DNA of 64,000 nucleotides, taken from positions 1 through 64,000 of the IMG/VR virus record IMGVR_UViG_3300031469_000005; one strand, 5' to 3'. The position numbers and the translations under genes are program-made. Each line of letters opens with the position of its first letter. The stretch's first letter is position 1. The DNA comes from a virus. The notes under the pieces are model-generated. The model saw only the letters and a list, made by a program, of their open reading frames with translations, was not told the origin of the DNA and did not search any database. Below are positions 23,500 through 31,932 of this stretch, piece by piece.

Positions 23500-24429
23500 A
23501 GCCATGCCACGGCTTACGCTATTGATTCATATATGTGTTCCTGGCTCATGTACCATCACGAGACTCAATGGCTCACGGCTTACCTCGAATCAATGTCGGG
23601 TAACGACGATTCTCGTGCTAAGGCATTCGCTGAGGTTCGTGCAATGGGTTACGACATCGTTCCTATCGATATCATGCATGCAACCTCAGGTTGGACGGTT
23701 CTCCCCGGAAAAAAATTAATGCCAGCGCTGACGACCGCGAAAGGCGTTGGTGGTACTGCCGCAGAGGAATTGCAATCGCTTCGTCCGTTCGATTCATTCG
23801 AAGAATTGTTATGGGATGAGAATGGCACATGGCGTCTCGGCAAGTTCAATAAGCGCGCTCTCGAGGCGTTGATAAACGTCGAAGCCTTCAATAGCTTGGA
23901 TTGTGTAGGACCGGGAAAGTTGTTTGACAACTATAAACAAATGGGAATGATCGTGATCGATAGGATCAACGACATCAAGAAGACGACGAGGAAGGATCCT
24001 CATCTTGGAAGGAAACGTTTCTACGAACTTCTCCAAGAAACCCGAGGCGTGGAACCTTACACGAAGCTCGAACGCATCTTGCGAAGCATCAAACATTTCG
24101 GTACTGCGGACGTGAACATGATCATCTCCGAGGAGATGAAAAAAGGCTTGGCAAACATGGGTATCAAGTCGATCGACGAGTACGAAGAAAAGGGAACGTA
24201 CTGGTTTTGCATCGCTGAAACAACGCCCAAGCAATCGAAGACGGGGAAGAAGTACCTGATGTTGAAGGTACAGGGGCCGTCTGGAAAGACGTACAAGATG
24301 TTCATGTGGGGCTGGAACGGTACGAAGAAGTTCGATAAGTACGCTCTCATTGGAGCTGAGATCAGCAATGATCCAGAATTTGGTTTTTCGACATCAATGT
24401 TCAAAATGCGTGAACTTGACGACGGTTGA
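23389..24429 (+). CDS. dnaE: C-half of split intein fused to DnaE C-terminal piece
   Basis: 346 residues. Residues 1-37 are intein-C (EEIGNHETCDLEVDHCDHQF then YLANGILTSN), very like the gp41-1 type C-inteins. SHATAYAIDSYMCSW starts the extein, which goes on as the DnaE C-terminus: DIVPIDIMHATSGW, LTTAKGVGGTAAEELQS and LEALINVEAFNSL (helix-hairpin-helix area), then an OB-like domain (TYWFCIAETTPKQSKTGKKY). Together with the pieces at 8229 and 21391 this rebuilds a full family C polymerase. ATG 23389 overlaps the endonuclease stop. Confidence 0.9.
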   Translation: MSNILSVEEIGNHETCDLEVDHCDHQFYLANGILTSNSHATAYAIDSYMCSWLMYHHETQWLTAYLESMSGNDDSRAKAFAEVRAMGYDIVPIDIMHATSGWTVLPGKKLMPALTTAKGVGGTAAEELQSLRPFDSFEELLWDENGTWRLGKFNKRALEALINVEAFNSLDCVGPGKLFDNYKQMGMIVIDRINDIKKTTRKDPHLGRKRFYELLQETRGVEPYTKLERILRSIKHFGTADVNMIISEEMKKGLANMGIKSIDEYEEKGTYWFCIAETTPKQSKTGKKYLMLKVQGPSGKTYKMFMWGWNGTKKFDKYALIGAEISNDPEFGFSTSMFKMRELDDG

Positions 24430-24471
24430 AATTTAAAATGTAATGTCGTGCATTACGTGTTACGATGAACG

Positions 24472-24480
24472 TGTAAGGAT
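24472..24480 (+). promoter_or_regulatory. Leaderless promoter (-10 only)
   Basis: TGTAAGGAT at 24472-24480, then AAAAT and ATG at 24486 (5 nt). The upstream GTGTT box is at an unusual distance. Confidence 0.45.
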
Positions 24481-24485
24481 AAAAT

Positions 24486-24866
24486 ATGACAAATTCAGAT
24501 CGAGTTTTTAAGAACGTTGTTAGGTCGATGATCGAACTTTACGAAAGTGGAAGAATCGGTTGGTGTCGAAAGTCAATTGCGAAGGATTCAAATGGGCGTG
24601 ATTGTGATATCAACGATCCAAACCTTGCGAGATGTTGCGTTCTTGGTTCGATGGATATCGTTATCAAGAATCGCCACCTCAGCAGAAAGGAAGAAGTCAA
24701 TCTTCAAAGTTTCGTCAGCTACCGTCTAACAACGGAGGCACGGAAATTGCCTTTGATGGGTGATCAAAATCGTATGAACCTATCAATTCCAGGTTTTAAT
24801 GACGGAGTTTGCAAACGAAAGTCTGATCTGGTTCGTTTTCTCAAGAAGGTTGTCAAGGAATCTTGA
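24486..24866 (+). CDS. DUF6197-like protein
   Basis: 126 residues. WCRKSIAKDSNGRDCDIND followed by ARCCVLGSMDI is the typical pattern of the DUF6197 family (WxxxxxAxDxxGxxxxxxDPxAxxxCxxGAL), common in phages and actinobacteria, function unknown. Leaderless start; the stop abuts the next ATG. Confidence 0.65.
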   Translation: MTNSDRVFKNVVRSMIELYESGRIGWCRKSIAKDSNGRDCDINDPNLARCCVLGSMDIVIKNRHLSRKEEVNLQSFVSYRLTTEARKLPLMGDQNRMNLSIPGFNDGVCKRKSDLVRFLKKVVKES

Positions 24867-25430
24867 ATGTTGATGTCGTTCAAGAAAACGAAGAAGCCTT
24901 TTAAGCAACGGATCATAATCCTTGAAGGCGTCGACATGAGCGGCAAAACTGAAATTTCTCATGAACTTTCGAAACGTCTTGACATTCCCCGATTCAAGGC
25001 TTCAAACGAACACGATGTGTTCTTGAATCGTTCTGAGAACCACTTCATCAAGCACCTCCAGTATGCTGATCCCCGAGTCGTCGATCTTCTTTCACAGACA
25101 AAACAATCACTGATCATGGATCGTGCCTATCCTTCAGAATGGGTCTACAGTAAGGTCTTAGGACGTGAAACGGACGATCGAATGCTAGAAAAAATCGATC
25201 AATCATTTGCAAATCTCGGTGCGTGGATCATAATCTGTCACAGATCTTCATACGCATCGATCGTCGATGATCTCGATTCTTCAATCGATGCATCGGTTCT
25301 TGATCGTCTTGACAATGAGTACAGGCGTTTCTTGAAGTTCACGAAATGCAAGACGATGCTTTTGAATGTTGATGACGAGAACCTACAACGTGAAATCAAT
25401 GACATCATGTTCGTGATTGGAGATGAATAA
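24867..25430 (+). CDS. Thymidylate kinase-like dNMP kinase
   Basis: 187 residues. P-loop ILEGVDMSGKT (about residues 19-29) in the form typical of thymidylate kinases, LIMDRAYPSEWVYSKVL as the DR-type substrate motif and a LID region rich in Arg/Asp. It phosphorylates deoxynucleoside monophosphates, probably dTMP, feeding DNA synthesis. ATG directly follows the stop of the previous gene; ATG two codons later is an alternative. Confidence 0.8.
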   Translation: MLMSFKKTKKPFKQRIIILEGVDMSGKTEISHELSKRLDIPRFKASNEHDVFLNRSENHFIKHLQYADPRVVDLLSQTKQSLIMDRAYPSEWVYSKVLGRETDDRMLEKIDQSFANLGAWIIICHRSSYASIVDDLDSSIDASVLDRLDNEYRRFLKFTKCKTMLLNVDDENLQREINDIMFVIGDE

Positions 25431-25432
25431 GA

Positions 25433-25987
25433 ATGGGACTTGATTCCAGTAAACTTGCAAACAGCGTTCCCGAATGGATTAAACCAGAACTCGAAAAATC
25501 GAGAGGTGCGTTCACGAGTCATGAAACGTTCACGTATTCGCAATTAAAAGACGACTCATCATACAGGTGGAATACACCAAAAAATGTCACGATACAGTTT
25601 GTATCACGTAATCGCCACTACAACACGGATTCAAGATTCAGGATCGCGATCTACAGTGATATTGAAATCACGAATCAACGATTCTACATTGCATACGATG
25701 ATACGACGGGACATTACATTCAGGATCATCACACGTACCACATTCTAAGCAAGCATGATACGTTGAACGCCGCTCAAGTTTCAATGAGCAACCTTGCAAA
25801 AAAGCACTTTCAACCGATTCTTAGGGAAATTGCTCTTAAGAAATCTGAATCCATAATTGACACGCCCGGTCAACTTTGCAAGACACAAATCGGATTCAAC
25901 AATCGATGTCTACCGGTCCGTATCGGCGATCACGTGATTTACGATGACAAGATTTACAAGGGATGGATATTCGTTGTAGAACAGTAA
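25433..25987 (+). CDS. Protein of unknown function
   Basis: 184 residues, alpha/beta, with RFYIAYDDTTGHYIQDHHTY and an end PVRIGDHVIYDDKIYKGWIF that looks like a small barrel with an IGD motif, related in style to the PGD family. The same frame stays open after the TAA stop to 26191. No family recognised. Confidence 0.75.
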   Translation: MGLDSSKLANSVPEWIKPELEKSRGAFTSHETFTYSQLKDDSSYRWNTPKNVTIQFVSRNRHYNTDSRFRIAIYSDIEITNQRFYIAYDDTTGHYIQDHHTYHILSKHDTLNAAQVSMSNLAKKHFQPILREIALKKSESIIDTPGQLCKTQIGFNNRCLPVRIGDHVIYDDKIYKGWIFVVEQ

Positions 25988-26023
25988 GATTTACAACGGG
26001 TAGCAAAGTTACGAATTCATGCT

Positions 26024-26191
26024 GTGTACTGCGGTCTCGAACAAAAGAAACCTCGTATTAAGAGGATGTGCGTCAACTCGTATAGTTTGCAACATGTCGA
26101 CATTTTAGCTTTGGGCCAATCGTTTCAACGATTGAAAACTATCATTGACAACGTTGTCAAGGCAAAGCAGATGAATCATGAAAAAGAATGA
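26024..26191 (+). CDS. Small protein, in frame after the previous stop
   Basis: 55 residues from GTG (VYCGLEQKKPRIKRMC then SLQHVDILALGQSFQRLKTI). The coding-looking frame begins right after the TAA of the 25433 gene, so either a small separate gene or a lost readthrough extension. ATG 26072 preceded by AAGAGG is an alternative start. Confidence 0.4.
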   Translation: MYCGLEQKKPRIKRMCVNSYSLQHVDILALGQSFQRLKTIIDNVVKAKQMNHEKE

Positions 26192-26510
26192 ACATATTTG
26201 CAAGTGGCATCTCATTCACCCTCGAGGCCTGAAATGTCATCCCGATTATGATTTCTGTATTGGGGGTGAATGTGGGGGTTCCGCACCGGATGAAACAAGA
26301 CAACGAGTCATTGAACAAGAATCGATTAATTCAGCCTTAACAACATTGCTTGCAATAAACGTAATTGTTCTTTTGGGAGGATTGGGTTATGAAATTCTGG
26401 CATTGTTTTGTTCAGTTATTTACATGACAATTTCAATGGTTGCCTTTCCTCTCATTCGAGCAATACGTTCTTCAAGAAAACGTTCCAACGGTAAAATTGG
26501 CACGTGGTAG
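26178..26510 (+). CDS. Membrane protein
   Basis: 110 residues. Cys/His-rich N-terminus (HICKWHLIHPRGLKCHPDYD, CIGGECGG) that may bind metal, then two membrane segments (LTTLLAINVIVLLGGLGYEI and LFCSVIYMTISMVAFPLI) and a basic tail. Small overlap with the preceding frame. Function unknown. Confidence 0.65.
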   Translation: MKKNEHICKWHLIHPRGLKCHPDYDFCIGGECGGSAPDETRQRVIEQESINSALTTLLAINVIVLLGGLGYEILALFCSVIYMTISMVAFPLIRAIRSSRKRSNGKIGTW

Positions 26511-26538
26511 TGACATTTTTTGTCGTGTATGATAAATT
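26510..26538 (+). promoter_or_regulatory. Leaderless promoter
   Basis: TGACAT at 26511-26516 and TGATAAATT at 26530-26538, then CAATC and ATG at 26544 (5 nt). The GTGTTC box is replaced by a TTGACA-like one. Confidence 0.5.
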
Positions 26539-26543
26539 CAATC

Positions 26544-26759
26544 ATGAACAAAAACGTCGTTCGCAAGAAGAACCTCATCGCATTCGTTCGCTCTCAAGGT
26601 GTCACCGACGGGAAGACGTTCAACGAGATCATGCGGGCTTACAAGAACGAAGTTTCCCAGTGGGGTGCGTACGGACGAAATTTTTCGTTTAACGAGCTCG
26701 GTTCGCACTTTTACATTTGGACACGACTCGGTAAGATCACAGAATCTATTCATGCTTAA
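26544..26759 (+). CDS. Small protein of unknown function
   Basis: 71 residues: FVRSQGVTDGKTFNEIMRAY and SFNELGSHFYIWTRLGKITE. Short helical DNA-binding-like composition; no family recognised. Leaderless; its stop overlaps the next start. Confidence 0.7.
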   Translation: MNKNVVRKKNLIAFVRSQGVTDGKTFNEIMRAYKNEVSQWGAYGRNFSFNELGSHFYIWTRLGKITESIHA

Positions 26760-27090
26760 GTACTTACGAATTGCTTCACACGTCAGCGTCAAGGGAAATC
26801 AGTACCGTAGAGCGTACTTGGGCGCTATCGGTGTACGTTCCGACGGAACGGTCGTTCAATCGTACAACGGAAGTTCCTTTGAAAGGGCACCTGATGCTCA
26901 TGCTGAGGCGCGATTGTCGAGAAAGCTCGACCACGGTTCGACGGTGTACGTTGCCCGGACACGTCGCGATAATGGCAAGATTGCGATGGCGAAACCTTGT
27001 AAAATGTGTCAGGCCGTGATGAGGAATCGGGGAATCACGAAGGTGTTCTACACGATAAACGAAAGTTCCTGGGGAACGATTGAGCTTTGA
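26752..27090 (+). CDS. Cytidine deaminase-fold protein
   Basis: 112 residues. Zinc site of the deaminase superfamily: HAE at 50-52 (PDAHAEARLSRKL) and PCKMC at 82-86, with the catalytic Glu in HAE and a following strand GITKVFYTI. Size and spacing fit a small CDA-like deaminase. Substrate may be a free nucleotide, nucleoside or modified base; not predictable here. Overlaps both neighbours. Confidence 0.8.
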   Translation: MLKYLRIASHVSVKGNQYRRAYLGAIGVRSDGTVVQSYNGSSFERAPDAHAEARLSRKLDHGSTVYVARTRRDNGKIAMAKPCKMCQAVMRNRGITKVFYTINESSWGTIEL

Positions 27091-27328
27091 AAAATTCATC
27101 CCGGGAAAGATCTACAGAATATCGTACGGATATTTGAAAGAGGTCGTTAGCGATTGCACGTGCATTGGTTCAGTTGATAACGAATCTGGATCATGGGTAA
27201 CGTTGCTCTACAACAATGGAACGATAACGAAAATGTTCATCTCAAAGTTCAAAGATGATCTGTGGGATCTGTATTCAAAATCGAGTGATCAACTTGGAAT
27301 GCGAGTCACGATTCTTTTAATTGAATGA
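27080..27328 (+). CDS. PGK-motif small protein
   Basis: 82 residues, MSFEKFIPGKIYRISYGYLK, a PGK variant of the shared motif, then beta-rich sequence. TTG start with GGGGAAC 7 nt upstream. Stop overlaps the next ATG (ATGA). Confidence 0.7.
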   Translation: MSFEKFIPGKIYRISYGYLKEVVSDCTCIGSVDNESGSWVTLLYNNGTITKMFISKFKDDLWDLYSKSSDQLGMRVTILLIE

Positions 27329-27528
27329 AAACACGATTCAATGAACTTGTCCCCGGTGATATTGTCATCATCAATGATGACTTAATTTTGAGCAAAATTG
27401 ATCGTAAAATTTATCTCGTCATACAGTACAGTCATACGATGTTTTACGTATTGAACAATCAAGGCAAAATTGAACGATTTTCTTGTAAGGGTACGTTGTC
27501 ATTTTACAATTTAAGGTGTGTTATATGA
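27325..27528 (+). CDS. PGD-motif small protein
   Basis: 67 residues, MKTRFNELVPGDIVIINDDL, nearest to the protein at 7230. Strand-rich throughout. ATGA overlaps at both ends. Confidence 0.75.
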   Translation: MKTRFNELVPGDIVIINDDLILSKIDRKIYLVIQYSHTMFYVLNNQGKIERFSCKGTLSFYNLRCVI

Positions 27529-28847
27529 GAATGCTAATTCAGACTCAATTGTCTTCAATTACACGTGAAGGTAGATTCGATCTTGCAACGGACTCTGGAT
27601 ACCAAATGGTCATGGGTCGTTGTCGAGCAATGCTAAAACTTGATCCCGATCTTCGCATCGATGTGATGTGTCCTCATGCGAAGGATTGTGTTCTTTCTCC
27701 GTACGATCTTAGTTCTGATCTCATCAAGAAGTTCGGAGGCAAGTTGAACTTCTTGCACCATACAATCCTGCCGAACGCTCTTGCGACTAGGTTCGATTTC
27801 AACTTTGATGATTTGAATCTGTTACTTTCAACGAACAAGATGAAATATGACATCGTCTATTTAAACGATCCGTTGCATCTCAGAAATTTCAAGGCCTTGT
27901 TCAATGCGATGGGGCACCGTCCCAAGTTTGTCGTTCATTCCCATTTCATTGACAACAAGTCTCGACCAAAGTTCAAGTTGTGGGCGGGAACTGAGAATGA
28001 AGAGATTTCACCTCTCTGGCATGGCCAGGTGGAAGCAGCAATCGGGGCCGATCTGAACTTTTGGCAATGTGAATCTGCGATGGATATTTTCTTCAATGAA
28101 ATGTCACACGATTACAGCAAGACGCTTCTCGAAGAGGTGATCGAGAAAAGTCATGCTTCTGATGATGGATATTCCTCTGAAGAGATCAACGTCTATCCCG
28201 ATGATTCAAAGATCAGAATTGATCAAGAGCGGTTTTACGACGCCATCGCTCAAACAAAACAACACCCCGAGGGGAAGGTTGTTTTGTTTGTTCCAAATCG
28301 TTTTGGTGATAACGAAAATTACTACACGAACGTCTGGCGATTCATGTTCAACGTTCTTCCGGAACTCAGGAAGCTTCGAGATGATTTTATCGTGATATGT
28401 GGGTGTTCATCCAAACGATTATCGAATGAACAACTCGAATCAACGTTGGGTCAGCACGGCTATTTTAGCGTGGTACCCGACAGTTTGAACCGTGATGAGT
28501 ACAAATGGATCGCAAAGAACTCAGACATCGTGGGTGCATTTTACTCTGATGATAGTTTTGGTGGGACAGCCAGTCGCGAATGCATCGATTTGGGAATGAT
28601 GCCGCTTTGGCTCGATAACTACGAGTACTCAACGATTTCACGCGAAGCAAATTATCCTCGTGAATTCATTGCAAATCCCGATTTTTCTGATCTTGCGCAG
28701 GCTGCAAGTCGATTGATTGATCATGTTAAACTTGGAAAACAAGGTGATGATTGGAACCGACTTCAAAAGGTAGTTCGTAAACGATCATCATACGAAGAAA
28801 CGATGGAAAAAGCATACGCTTTAATGAAAGGATTGTTCAATGAATGA
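27525..28847 (+). CDS. GT-B-like glycosyltransferase
   Basis: 440 residues from ATG 27525 (ATGA overlap). A Rossmann-like first half (YDIVYLNDPLHLRNFKALFN, HRPKFVVHSHFIDNK) and a second half with VVLFVPNRFG, FIVICGCSSKRL, and near the end SDDSFGGTASRECIDLGMMP, the acidic nucleotide-sugar pocket pattern (E/D-x-FGxxxxEAxxxG-like) of GT-B enzymes. It may glycosylate phage DNA bases, proteins or surface sugars. No close family recognised, so the acceptor is open. Confidence 0.65.
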   Translation: MRMLIQTQLSSITREGRFDLATDSGYQMVMGRCRAMLKLDPDLRIDVMCPHAKDCVLSPYDLSSDLIKKFGGKLNFLHHTILPNALATRFDFNFDDLNLLLSTNKMKYDIVYLNDPLHLRNFKALFNAMGHRPKFVVHSHFIDNKSRPKFKLWAGTENEEISPLWHGQVEAAIGADLNFWQCESAMDIFFNEMSHDYSKTLLEEVIEKSHASDDGYSSEEINVYPDDSKIRIDQERFYDAIAQTKQHPEGKVVLFVPNRFGDNENYYTNVWRFMFNVLPELRKLRDDFIVICGCSSKRLSNEQLESTLGQHGYFSVVPDSLNRDEYKWIAKNSDIVGAFYSDDSFGGTASRECIDLGMMPLWLDNYEYSTISREANYPREFIANPDFSDLAQAASRLIDHVKLGKQGDDWNRLQKVVRKRSSYEETMEKAYALMKGLFNE

Positions 28848-29061
28848 TATTGTGCACTTGATTGAGTACGCTTCACAACCTGATATTCAATTCGTTTGTG
28901 ACAAGGAATGGTCGACACCTTCGTGGCCTTCCGATGCCTGGAGAAAAGGCATTGTCTTGCCTGAAGGGATTTATCTCGCAGACAACAAGCGACGATACAC
29001 GTTTGAAAAAAGCAAGACAACTTGTGAATGTTGCCTGAAACTGGCAACGAAGAGTTTGTAG
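28840..29061 (+). CDS. Small protein with Cys cluster
   Basis: 73 residues. WSTPSWPSDAWRKGIVLPEG in the middle and TTCECCLKLA near the end; the CxCC set may bind metal. Start overlaps the glycosyltransferase stop by 8 nt. Function unknown. Confidence 0.7.
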   Translation: MNDIVHLIEYASQPDIQFVCDKEWSTPSWPSDAWRKGIVLPEGIYLADNKRRYTFEKSKTTCECCLKLATKSL

Positions 29062-29071
29062 TATTTGTTAG

Positions 29072-29881
29072 ATGTCTCAAGAAAATTCTCCCGATTTTCA
29101 TCGTTCAATTTTTGTTGGTATCCTTAAACCGCTAAAATACGCTCAGTTGGTAAGTCCTCGCGGACAACTGATCAAGGAACTTGAGAACTACTCTTACACG
29201 CTTCCTTACGAGGTTCGATTTCAAAGCTTTGCTTGTCGAAAGTTCAAGTTGAATTACGTGAAGCAGGAAGTTTTGTGGTATTTGCGGGGCGATAAGTTCG
29301 ATTTATCGATCTGTGATAAGGCAAAGATGTGGAAAGATCTTGTCAATCACGATGGATCAATCAACAGCAATTACGGACAATACATCTTCAATTCTACTTC
29401 GAATCAATTCAACAACGTTGTTAATACATTGAAACTTGATAAAGATAGTCGACGAGCGTCGATGACAATCTTGAATTCTGAACACTTGTTCTCGAATACC
29501 AAAGATGTTCCTTGTACATACGCATTGAATTTTCGAATTCGAAAGAACGTTCTCAACATGAGCGTCCTGATGAGATCCCAGGATGCATTCTTTGGGATGG
29601 CGAACGACGCGCCTGCTTTCAGCATCATGTTCGAAATGATGTTTCATGCGTTGAAAGAATTCTACCCGGATCTCGAACAAGGTTCGTATCATCATCATTG
29701 CAATTCGTTTCACGTGTACGAGAGACACTTCGAAATGCTTGACAATATTTTGGCAGGTGATGAATATTCGCTAATTAAGTGTCCAGAAATTTCGGGTTTC
29801 GACGAAGTGAAGTTCCTTCGTGAGTTGAATTTTTCAACAATTCCTGATCGGTTCGAATTTTCTAAATGGCTCACATCGTAA
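29072..29881 (+). CDS. Thymidylate synthase/dCMP hydroxymethylase family enzyme
   Basis: 269 residues. Catalytic Cys148 in KDVPCTYALNF, followed by VLMRSQDAFFGMANDAPAFS and the His-rich SYHHHCNSFHVYERHF. The family shares the fold of ThyA. The residue equivalent to ThyA Asn177, which selects uracil over cytosine, appears to be Asp179, as in dCMP hydroxymethylases. If the alignment is right, the substrate is dCMP and the phage may make a modified cytosine. Otherwise it makes dTMP from dUMP, which fits the dCMP deaminase and thymidine kinase nearby. Confidence 0.85.
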   Translation: MSQENSPDFHRSIFVGILKPLKYAQLVSPRGQLIKELENYSYTLPYEVRFQSFACRKFKLNYVKQEVLWYLRGDKFDLSICDKAKMWKDLVNHDGSINSNYGQYIFNSTSNQFNNVVNTLKLDKDSRRASMTILNSEHLFSNTKDVPCTYALNFRIRKNVLNMSVLMRSQDAFFGMANDAPAFSIMFEMMFHALKEFYPDLEQGSYHHHCNSFHVYERHFEMLDNILAGDEYSLIKCPEISGFDEVKFLRELNFSTIPDRFEFSKWLTS

Positions 29882-29958
29882 ACGAAGAGATCACCGCTCT
29901 CGATTACACAAAGTATCGGCAGGTAGGCAACGCGCGCTCATCTGCCATCAAATCTTGA
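29866..29958 (+). CDS. Very short peptide overlapping the synthase end (tentative)
   Basis: 30 residues (MAHIVNEEITALDYTKYRQV then NARSSAIKS). Overlaps the synthase stop by 16 nt, and its stop overlaps the next TTG (TTGA). Confidence 0.35.
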   Translation: MAHIVNEEITALDYTKYRQVGNARSSAIKS

Positions 29959-30224
29959 CCAGTCTTCTGGCCCGGCGTTGGCCCGGCTGGTACTGGTGGA
30001 AATGCCCGTGCGCGGTGGTGAATCCACAAGATTTGAAACGAAATGACCTATTCATTGCGTATACGGGGTCAAATTTAGAACAATGGTTCATAATTGACGT
30101 CATATGTGGTGGTGAACGTTTCACCGCTTGGACGAGCGTAATGTATCTTTGTCGTTCAAAAGTTAGAACGTTGAGTTGTTCGAGGTTTCGTTTACTACAA
30201 GGCATGTTGGTACGCAATGAGTAA
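29955..30224 (+). CDS. Small protein with Trp-rich N-terminus
   Basis: 89 residues from TTG in a TTGA overlap: LARRWPGWYWWKCPCAVV, then DLKRNDLFIAYTGSNLEQWF, a diverged PGD-type start. The first 60 nt are far richer in GC than the rest. GTG at 30015 or 30018 would start a shorter protein at the barrel. Flanking CAAATCTTG (29949) and CAAGATTTG (30027) are inverted repeats around the GC block. Function unknown. Confidence 0.55.
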   Translation: MTSLLARRWPGWYWWKCPCAVVNPQDLKRNDLFIAYTGSNLEQWFIIDVICGGERFTAWTSVMYLCRSKVRTLSCSRFRLLQGMLVRNE

Positions 30225-31065
30225 AATGGGTTACAGGCCGTACACGTTTTTTTCGGGAGAATTTCGCGTCTCGATGCCAGCCGTTTTTTCGATGGACAAC
30301 TGGCAACATTCAAGCACGGCAGAACGCTTGATAGTTCGTGAAGGACTTGTCTACAGAGAGCGCCGTCCAAATGATCCTGTCGATGGGATCATTCATTTTG
30401 CTGACCTCGTTGACAAGGACATTGAACGTAACAATTATCAGGTTGTAATCGATAGTGGTTTACATTGCTGGCCCAATCCAAAGGTTCTTCTTCGAATGAT
30501 CGATCGATACGATGTTCTTGATGAATGCGTGCGAAGTGGATTCATAGATCACGAAATTCACATCAACACGCAACTTGACACCGACGCATTGTATGACATG
30601 TTTGATTTTACGAAGAGCGGGAAGCTCGTTGTCAAGATGGGAAACGTCCATCGAGGCGAAGGAAAATTTCTCATTGAGAACGTTGAACAATTTCCCGCAG
30701 TCACGTCCAGGTTTTCAATTGAATCGTACTTTGAGGGAATTTCGGTACGTTCATTGATCATTGGTGGTGATACGTTCGGAATTCGAGTTGAGAACGATCG
30801 TTCTTGGATAAAGAATTCAGCTGGTGCCGACATTGATGATTACGAGCTCTCAAAAGAGTTGATTGAACATTCACGAAATGTTGCGTATAATTTCGAATTG
30901 GACGTTGCAGGAGTTGATTACATCGTCGAAAAAGATGGAAATTTCAAGTTGCTTGAAATCAATTTCTGTCCCGGTGTTTCGGGATCCGATCGCATCGAAG
31001 AGTGCGCGAAGGAATTCTTTAAAAAGAAGATGCGTGAAATCGAGGAGCGATCACGTAAGAAATGA
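30217..31065 (+). CDS. ATP-grasp ligase, RimK-like
   Basis: 282 residues. ATP-grasp core: KLVVKMGNVHRGEGKFLIEN (Lys and Gly-rich loop), SIESYFEGISVRSLIIGG, IRVENDRSWIKNSAGAD, VDYIVEKDGNFKLLEINFCP (metal-binding Glu/Asn). This matches the C-terminal ATP-grasp domain of RimK-type ligases, which add amino acids to proteins or small acids. The first 95 residues are unassigned. Target could be a host protein or a peptide cap; not predictable. Confidence 0.8.
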   Translation: MSKMGYRPYTFFSGEFRVSMPAVFSMDNWQHSSTAERLIVREGLVYRERRPNDPVDGIIHFADLVDKDIERNNYQVVIDSGLHCWPNPKVLLRMIDRYDVLDECVRSGFIDHEIHINTQLDTDALYDMFDFTKSGKLVVKMGNVHRGEGKFLIENVEQFPAVTSRFSIESYFEGISVRSLIIGGDTFGIRVENDRSWIKNSAGADIDDYELSKELIEHSRNVAYNFELDVAGVDYIVEKDGNFKLLEINFCPGVSGSDRIEECAKEFFKKKMREIEERSRKK

Positions 31066-31932
31066 ATCGATGTAGGAAATAATTGGAGAAATGCCAAAAA
31101 GTTCGAATTGAACGTCTGTTATTCTAAACAATTTAACGTTGTGTTCCTTAAACCACTCATTTTGTTCTTGGTCGTTCATCCATTTTTGGTAAATTCCGAT
31201 ATCACGTGGTTTTTTTGATGCCTTGATTTTTTCGATCGGTCGATCAAGTCCATGCCAGTAAACACCGTCAAATTGAACGTAAATATCGAATTGTTCGATG
31301 TGAATGTCAATTAGCCATTTATGTACTCGTTTTTGTCGATTTATCGTTCCGTATTTTTCTTCGAGAATTTTCGATAGTTTGATCTCGCCAACCGATGACC
31401 ATTTGTTGGGAAATTTAGTCATTTTTAGAAATAGATTTTCTCGACATTTTTCTTGTGGAAATGGTCTGTATGGAACACCGTAGTTCTTTAACCAGGTTTC
31501 TTCACGCTTTTCTCGTAATTTTTTTGACTGGAACGTGTACTTCACACCGTGATTTTTTATCATCGTTGCTGTGTACTTTTCAAGCTGTTCTGGAACACCC
31601 CACATTGAGGCACTGCCGTATTTTTCAATTCTTGTGTTGATACCTTTTTGGGTTACGGATTTGTTTTGTGCCGCCCAAGATGTTCCATATCGTTCTAAGC
31701 ACGTTTTTTCGCCCTCTAGTTGAACCTTGCTTCCCTTTTTTGAACTTGCGAATTTACAATGATTTGAACAAAAATGCATACCAGATTTAGAATTAATTTT
31801 GCGTTTTGCGCCGTGTTCATATTCAACGCCGCAATCAACGTTATCACACTTTAAAACGTACAGAATTTTAGGTTTTTTGAACTGATTTCCTTTGTAAGTA
31901 AAATGAATTTTTTCTATCGTTCTCAAAAACAT
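31051..31932 (-). CDS. Free-standing homing endonuclease
   Basis: 293 residues. Zinc-finger-like YVLKCDNVDCGVEYEHGAKR with MHFCSNHC, then three repeats of the type CLERYGTSWAAQN, RIEKYGSASMWG, WLKNYGVPYRPF, then a nuclease core: LIDIHIEQFDIYVQFDGVYW followed by HGLDRP and NDQEQNEWF. Paralogue of the intein-borne endonuclease at 22323. AT-rich, on the opposite strand to its neighbours, between the ATP-grasp and thymidine kinase genes, overlapping the former by 15 nt. Confidence 0.82.
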   Translation of the reverse strand: MFLRTIEKIHFTYKGNQFKKPKILYVLKCDNVDCGVEYEHGAKRKINSKSGMHFCSNHCKFASSKKGSKVQLEGEKTCLERYGTSWAAQNKSVTQKGINTRIEKYGSASMWGVPEQLEKYTATMIKNHGVKYTFQSKKLREKREETWLKNYGVPYRPFPQEKCRENLFLKMTKFPNKWSSVGEIKLSKILEEKYGTINRQKRVHKWLIDIHIEQFDIYVQFDGVYWHGLDRPIEKIKASKKPRDIGIYQKWMNDQEQNEWFKEHNVKLFRITDVQFELFGISPIISYIDSFLT

